Assembly (NCBI GenBank): GCA_021794095.1
Contig: JAJYRN010000004.1
Span: 150,643 to 214,642, forward strand
Direction: 5' to 3'
DNA: 64,000 nucleotides
Source of the DNA: Acidobacteriota bacterium
Lineage (GTDB): Bacteria; Acidobacteriota; Holophagae; Holophagales; Holophagaceae
Below, in pieces: positions 59,300 to 64,000 of this stretch (position 1 is its first letter; each line of letters begins with the position of its first letter). The position numbers and the translations under genes are program-made. Below the pieces are notes generated by a model. The model was not told the origin of the DNA. It worked only from the letters and a program-made list of their open reading frames with translations, and did no database searches.

Positions 59300-60298
59300 T
59301 CAAGCGAAGCCGAGCACGGGATGGGGCACGTAAGGGGCTTCGAGGGCGGCGCGTTCCTCGGGTTCCAGCCGCAGGTCAAGGGCGGCCACGGCATCCTGGA
59401 GGTGCTGGGGCTTCGTGGCGCCGACGATGGGCGCAGTGATGGCCGGCTGGTCAAGCATCCAGGCCAGTGCCACCTGGGCCCGGGGCACGCCCCGGCGTCC
59501 GGCCACCTCGCCCACCCGATCCACCACCCTCCGGTCGGCCTCCTCGGTGCGCCCGTAGAGCGTCTTGCCGTACTGATCCGTGGCGAGGCGCGGCGTCGGC
59601 TCGGCCTGCGCCGGCCGGGCCAGGCGACCGCGGGCCAGCGGGCTCCAGGGGATCACGCCGATGCCCTCGGCCTGGCAGAACGGCAGCATCTCGCGCTCCT
59701 CCTCCCGGTAGAGCAGGTTGTAGTGGTTCTGCATCGAGATGAACCGGGTCCAGCCGTGGCGGTCCGCCAGGTAGAGCGCCTTGGCGAACTGCCAGGCGTG
59801 CATGGACGAGGCGCCGAGGTAGCGCACCTTGCCGGCCTTCACAAGATCGTGCAGCGCCTCGAGCGTCTCCTCGATGGGCGTGTCGTAGTCCCAGCGGTGG
59901 ATCTGGTAGAGGTCAATGTAGTCGGTGCCCAGGCGGCGGAGGCTCTCCTCCACTTCGAACAGGATGGCCTTGCGGGACAGGCCCCGGCCGTTGGGCTCGT
60001 CCCGCATGACACCATGCACCTTGGTGGCGATGACCACGGATTCGCGGCGCACGTTCGCCTTCAGGAAGCGCCCCAGCACCGCTTCGCTCTCGCCACTGGA
60101 ATAGACGTTGGCGGTGTCGAAGAAGGTGATGCCCAAGTCGAGGGCCTGCCGGAAGAACGGCTGGCTCGCCGCTTCATCCAAGGTCCAGGCGTGGCGTCCG
60201 GCCTTCAGCTCGCCCGTGGCGGGCGCGCCGTAGGTCATGCAGCCCAGGCAGATCCGTGACACCTTGAGGCCGGTGTGGCCGAGATTGACGTAGTCCAT
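59300..60298 (-). CDS. aldo/keto reductase (first of pair)
   Basis: A 332-residue NADPH-dependent oxidoreductase of the aldo/keto reductase superfamily. The catalytic tetrad is readable: Asp and Tyr in FFDTANVYSSGESE, Lys in VIATKVHG and His in YQIHRWDYDTP. SMQNHYNLLYREEEREM and IGVIPWSPLARGRL are typical of the AKR11-14-like branch. It lies 25 bases downstream of a second aldo/keto reductase on the same strand, with which it shares a probable operon. The substrate is unknown. Confidence 0.93.
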   Translation of the reverse strand: MDYVNLGHTGLKVSRICLGCMTYGAPATGELKAGRHAWTLDEAASQPFFRQALDLGITFFDTANVYSSGESEAVLGRFLKANVRRESVVIATKVHGVMRDEPNGRGLSRKAILFEVEESLRRLGTDYIDLYQIHRWDYDTPIEETLEALHDLVKAGKVRYLGASSMHAWQFAKALYLADRHGWTRFISMQNHYNLLYREEEREMLPFCQAEGIGVIPWSPLARGRLARPAQAEPTPRLATDQYGKTLYGRTEEADRRVVDRVGEVAGRRGVPRAQVALAWMLDQPAITAPIVGATKPQHLQDAVAALDLRLEPEERAALEAPYVPHPVLGFA

Positions 60299-60323
60299 GG
60301 TTCCTCCTCGTGGAGCAGGCGTC

Positions 60324-61310
<987 letters not shown>

Positions 61311-61383
61311 GTCACCTCCTGGGGCGCGGGGACAGAGCGGAACACCATGATCGGACCAGACCCCCTTCCTGGGGAGAAGGATC

Positions 61384-62385
61384 TCATCTGAAAGGCGCCA
61401 GGATGCGGAGTTCGGGATGGTTCCCCACACGCATCAAGGGGAAGTAGAGCAGATGGGTTGCAGGATCAATGGCCACGATGTGGGCATTCCGCCCTACATC
61501 CTGGCTGCCTGCTTTCCGCAGGGTACGGCCGACTTCATGGAAGATGGTCGCGGGACCGGACTCGGAGGCGACCACGAGACGCCCAGCACCGGGGTCGAAG
61601 GCCAGCACATCCGGATCGCGGCCCACCGGGAACGAGGCGGTGACGTTCCGGGTTCCCAGATCTACCACCAGCAGGACCGAATTCCCCTCGCAGGCGACGA
61701 ACGCCAAGTGCTGCTCGGGGTCCATCAGCAGCCCGTGGTTCCCCTGCGCGCCGGGGAGATGGATGCGGTCCACCACCTTCATGGCCTTGGGATCAATCAC
61801 CACGAGCTGGTTCAGGGTCTGGACATTGCTGTAGATGCGCCTGGAGACCGGATCGTACTGGGTGTTGCCCACCTCGCCGCCCATCGGGATGTGGGACAGG
61901 AGCCGGTGGGTCCGGGCATCCAGCACGGCCACCTGGCAGCCCGATTCGTCCGAGACGAAAACCCGCTGATCGTCCGGGTCGAAGGCGATCCCGTCGGGGA
62001 AGTCCCCGACCTTGATGCGGGCGACCTCCTTGAGGCTCGTCGTATCCAGGACGGCGACCGCCCCCTCGCCCGGCGCGCTGACGTACACCTCGTGCCGGGA
62101 AGGGACGACGAGGATGCCGGTGCAACGGGGGAAGCCCTTCAGCACCGCCACCACCTTCCGGCTTGCGGTGTCGAAGACCACCACTTCCCCGGCACCCATG
62201 TGGTTCATGTAAAGCCGATGCGCGCCCGGATCGAGGCTCGCGTAGTCGAAGCGCGAGCTGGCGCCCGGCAGCGGGATGTCCGCAACCGTCTTCAGGAGAT
62301 TCGGTCCCGCGGTCTGCGCCTGGCAGGTCAGGGCGAGGAGAAGCGATAGGAGGTGGAGCGGTCGCAGGTGCATGTCGGGGCCCAT
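61384..62385 (-). CDS. secreted YncE-like beta-propeller protein
   Basis: A 333-residue exported protein (signal peptide [15 protein letters not shown]) made of about seven YVTN/YncE-type repeats: [56 protein letters not shown] and so on. Such propellers bind partners or DNA, or act as scaffolds. No catalytic motif is evident. The ATG overlaps the stop of the upstream beta-barrel gene (ATGA), so the proteins probably work together. An in-frame ATG four codons later is possible. Confidence 0.85.
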   Translation of the reverse strand: MGPDMHLRPLHLLSLLLALTCQAQTAGPNLLKTVADIPLPGASSRFDYASLDPGAHRLYMNHMGAGEVVVFDTASRKVVAVLKGFPRCTGILVVPSRHEVYVSAPGEGAVAVLDTTSLKEVARIKVGDFPDGIAFDPDDQRVFVSDESGCQVAVLDARTHRLLSHIPMGGEVGNTQYDPVSRRIYSNVQTLNQLVVIDPKAMKVVDRIHLPGAQGNHGLLMDPEQHLAFVACEGNSVLLVVDLGTRNVTASFPVGRDPDVLAFDPGAGRLVVASESGPATIFHEVGRTLRKAGSQDVGRNAHIVAIDPATHLLYFPLMRVGNHPELRILAPFR

Positions 62386-63155
62386 CAGCCTGGCCAGTAC
62401 ACCACACCCACGCCGAGGCTGGTTCGTGGAGATCCATCATTCAGGCCGAGAACCAGGGATCCCTTCAGGGCCAAGCGGGGCGTGAGCATCCGGAAGGCAT
62501 CGAAGGTGGCTTCACGAGGGGCCGGAATGCCCGCGTACTGGGCGCCGCGGGCCTGGAAGCCCACGGAGTAGCGGCCCTGGTTGCCGAGGTAGGTCAGACC
62601 GACGCCCGCGGAGTAGATGCCGCTGGCGGTGGTGACCGGTGCAAGAGGGCCTCCCGAGGAACCCTGGATCCAGCCGCCGACGAGGGTGGCCTGAAGGCGG
62701 TCCCACCGCTGGTGGAGGCCGAGGAATCCACCGACATCGGTCTGGCCGGTGCCCAGGCCCTTGGAACTGTCCGCGGTCGGGAGCTTCACCGCCAGCGCGC
62801 CGTCCAGGGAGAAGCCGTCCTCGGTCTCGGGCACCAGGCGGCGGATGCCCCGCAGGAGTACGTCCCCGAGGCCCGCCTCTGTGGCGTCCTGGCCAGGACC
62901 GCTGGTCTGGAGGTGGAGATAGGGTACGGTCACGCTCATGTCGAAGCGGTCGGAGGCATAGCCAAGGGTGCCGTAGCCCAGCCCCAGGCGGCTCATGACG
63001 GGAGTTCCGAAATCCCCCTGTCGGGTGCCCAGGCCACCTTCAAGGTAGAGGGCGGGTTCGCCCGCATGGGCGGGCACGGCGCCGCAACATGCGCCGAGGA
63101 AGCAGGCCCCCAGGAGGAGACGCTGACCGGAACGGATGCGGGTCCCCGCGCTCAC
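62385..63155 (-). CDS. outer-membrane beta-barrel protein (transporter-like)
   Basis: A 256-residue exported protein with a signal peptide (RLLLGACFLGACCGAVPAHA) and alternating hydrophobic strands typical of an outer-membrane barrel (GLGYGTLGYASDRFDMSVTVPYLHL, ALAVKLPTADSSKGLGTGQTD, and a C-terminal GVGVVYWPG). It resembles the family annotated as transporters of the phenol MetA-pathway type, whose substrate is undefined. The GTG start overlaps the stop of the methionine-rich gene by 4 bases. A longer in-frame opening upstream is antisense noise over that gene. Confidence 0.8.
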   Translation of the reverse strand: MSAGTRIRSGQRLLLGACFLGACCGAVPAHAGEPALYLEGGLGTRQGDFGTPVMSRLGLGYGTLGYASDRFDMSVTVPYLHLQTSGPGQDATEAGLGDVLLRGIRRLVPETEDGFSLDGALAVKLPTADSSKGLGTGQTDVGGFLGLHQRWDRLQATLVGGWIQGSSGGPLAPVTTASGIYSAGVGLTYLGNQGRYSVGFQARGAQYAGIPAPREATFDAFRMLTPRLALKGSLVLGLNDGSPRTSLGVGVVYWPG

Positions 63156-63586
63156 TTGGACCGATCCGCTGGGATGGAGGCGTCCAGCGACCGGCTCATG
63201 GCGGCCATGCGTGCGTTCATCCGCTTCACGAGGGCCGGATCCATCTTTCCCACGCGCATCTGGACAGACAGTTCCTTCATCATGCCGGACAGGTCGTTCA
63301 GGGTGCCCGAGCAGGCCATCATGGCCTTCATGTCCATGGGCTGGCCCATGCGGCCGGCCACCTTCTGCATCATCTGGTCCATCTGCATCATGGTTCCGGC
63401 CAGGCCGCTCATCATGTCGGCCTTCATCATCTGGCCCCCCATCATCTGGGCGCTCATGGCGCCAGACATCGTTCCAGAAGAAGCGCCGGAGCCACCCATG
63501 CCGCCTCCGGCCATCTGGGCCATGGCGGCGCCGGCAGCGCTGACGAGAAACATCGCGGTTGAGCAGAAACGGGTGGTGCGGGACAT
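63152..63586 (-). CDS. methionine-rich secreted protein
   Basis: A 144-residue exported protein (signal peptide about residues 1-23, ending AAGAAMAQ). About 30 residues, a fifth of the protein, are methionine, many as MM pairs (AQMMGGQMMKADMMSG, MMQMDQMMQK). Such Met clusters can bind Cu(I) or Ag(I), or mark a flexible helical protein; no known metal domain is recognised. The ATG at 63586 is chosen over an in-frame TTG at 63601. The gene is translationally coupled to the barrel gene downstream. Confidence 0.75.
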   Translation of the reverse strand: MSRTTRFCSTAMFLVSAAGAAMAQMAGGGMGGSGASSGTMSGAMSAQMMGGQMMKADMMSGLAGTMMQMDQMMQKVAGRMGQPMDMKAMMACSGTLNDLSGMMKELSVQMRVGKMDPALVKRMNARMAAMSRSLDASIPADRSK

Positions 63587-63625
63587 GGGGCAACCTCTCA
63601 AGGAGTCAGGTGGGGAGACACACCG

Positions 63626-63664
63626 ATCCGAGAGGATCCCGGATGGGGCGGGATCCTCTCGGAT
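63626..63664 (-). terminator. hairpin between the partial gene and the Met-rich gene
   Basis: A perfect 15-bp stem (63626-63640 with 63650-63664; ATCCGAGAGGATCCC and complement) with a 9-base loop. It lies just after the stop of the partial upstream gene on the minus strand. No T-tract follows. It probably ends or attenuates that transcript, separating it from the three-gene cluster. Confidence 0.65.
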
Positions 63665-63677
63665 GGTTCAAGGACGA

Positions 63678-64000
63678 TCAGTGAATGACGATGCGGCTTG
63701 CGACCAGCTTGTAGAGCCCGCCGTCGTTGAAGAGCAGACCCCGGGCCTGGACATCCGCGCCATTCGCGAGGGTGGTGGCGGTGCCGGAGACCTGGGTGGC
63801 GCCCTGCTGGTAGACCAGGATGCTGGTGGTGCCGGCCAGGGTGGCGAAGGCTGAATCCGCAGGCAGGGTGAGTGTGAAGGTGGCCTGCGAACCATTGACG
63901 GTGTAGTTGGACACCGTGCCATGCAGGGCCTGCTGCTCGAGGCTGATCTGGGTGGCCGTCAGGGTGCCGAGGGTGCCCGTCATGCCGCCGCCCATGCCGC
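63678..64000 (-). CDS. DUF5666-like protein, 5' end missing
   Basis: The last 107 residues of a protein whose start lies beyond the window; the frame is open to base 64000. It reads as a small beta-rich repeat (GTVSNYTVNGSQATFTLTLP, then ADVQARGLLFNDGGLYKLVASRIVIH at the end), a pattern like DUF5666 domains of secreted or lipid-anchored acidobacterial proteins. A glycine- and methionine-rich stretch (GMGGGMTG) at the visible start recalls the Met-rich protein downstream. The family call is tentative. Confidence 0.6.
   Translation of the reverse strand, partial: GMGGGMTGTLGTLTATQISLEQQALHGTVSNYTVNGSQATFTLTLPADSAFATLAGTTSILVYQQGATQVSGTATTLANGADVQARGLLFNDGGLYKLVASRIVIH

Noticed and set aside
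62385..63593. A 402-codon frame including the beta-barrel gene and sequence antisense or out of frame to the Met-rich gene
   Set aside because: Only the part after the GTG at 63155 has a signal peptide and barrel pattern. The rest is a His/Gly/Asp-rich shadow of the Met-rich frame.

Overview
The window is a 64-kb chromosomal segment of a high-GC Gram-negative bacterium. It codes densely on both strands, with many 1- to 8-base gene overlaps. The gene mix suggests an anaerobic or facultative, metal-respiring member of the Acidobacteriota (Holophagae, Geothrix-like): an OmcA/MtrC-type decaheme lipoprotein, a group 3d-type NAD-linked [NiFe] hydrogenase with its maturation genes, an HdrA-MvhD electron-transfer pair, a PilT-family ATPase, DUF2911 and NHL/Ig-like proteins. 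The taxonomic placement is an inference from gene content and was not confirmed by any search.

Layout. 1-1.9 kb: 3' end of an hdrA-mvhD-tusA operon. 1.9-8.1 kb: two zinc-ribbon AIM24 proteins, a cell-wall amidase, hisS, a thioredoxin-fold protein and a DEAD-box helicase. 8.2-17.1 kb: a DUF2911 protein, then a MarR regulator and an MdtABC-type RND efflux operon. 17.2-25.7 kb: aspS with a long C-terminal extension, an NHL/Ig lipoprotein, a SprT-like metalloprotease locus split by about 1.3 kb of DNA carrying a methyltransferase and bounded by a 32-bp direct repeat, a YbeD-like protein, and a ureohydrolase next to a PLP decarboxylase. 25.7-32 kb: HU, PilT, BipA, YdcF-like, a GAF plus degenerate-GGDEF protein, and RsmI.

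32-47.6 kb is the metabolic core. hoxF-hoxU-hoxY-hoxH-hoxW-hypA-hypB-hypF run in one direction and hypC-hypD-hypE complete the maturation set. Between the two blocks sit a 366-bp AT-rich regulatory region, the decaheme cytochrome with a double hairpin terminator, and a DMT-family transporter on the other strand. The layout invites a model in which H2 oxidation (NADH production) and extracellular electron transfer are regulated together.

47.7-55.2 kb is a signalling block: a translationally coupled histidine kinase, ECF sigma factor and ChrR-like cupin anti-sigma factor, then a GAF histidine kinase, a DegT-type aminotransferase and a hybrid kinase. 55.2-64 kb holds a HAD nucleotidase, a secreted S9 peptidase, two aldo/keto reductases and a four-gene envelope cluster (beta-propeller, beta-barrel, methionine-rich protein, partial DUF5666-like protein).

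Two genome-scale features stand out. One is a composite palindromic repeat (hairpin A, palindrome B, hairpin A) at three loci, always directly after a stop codon. The other is a nearly absolute use of ATT rather than ATC for isoleucine before aspartate codons. No tRNA, rRNA, CRISPR array or insertion sequence was recognised.
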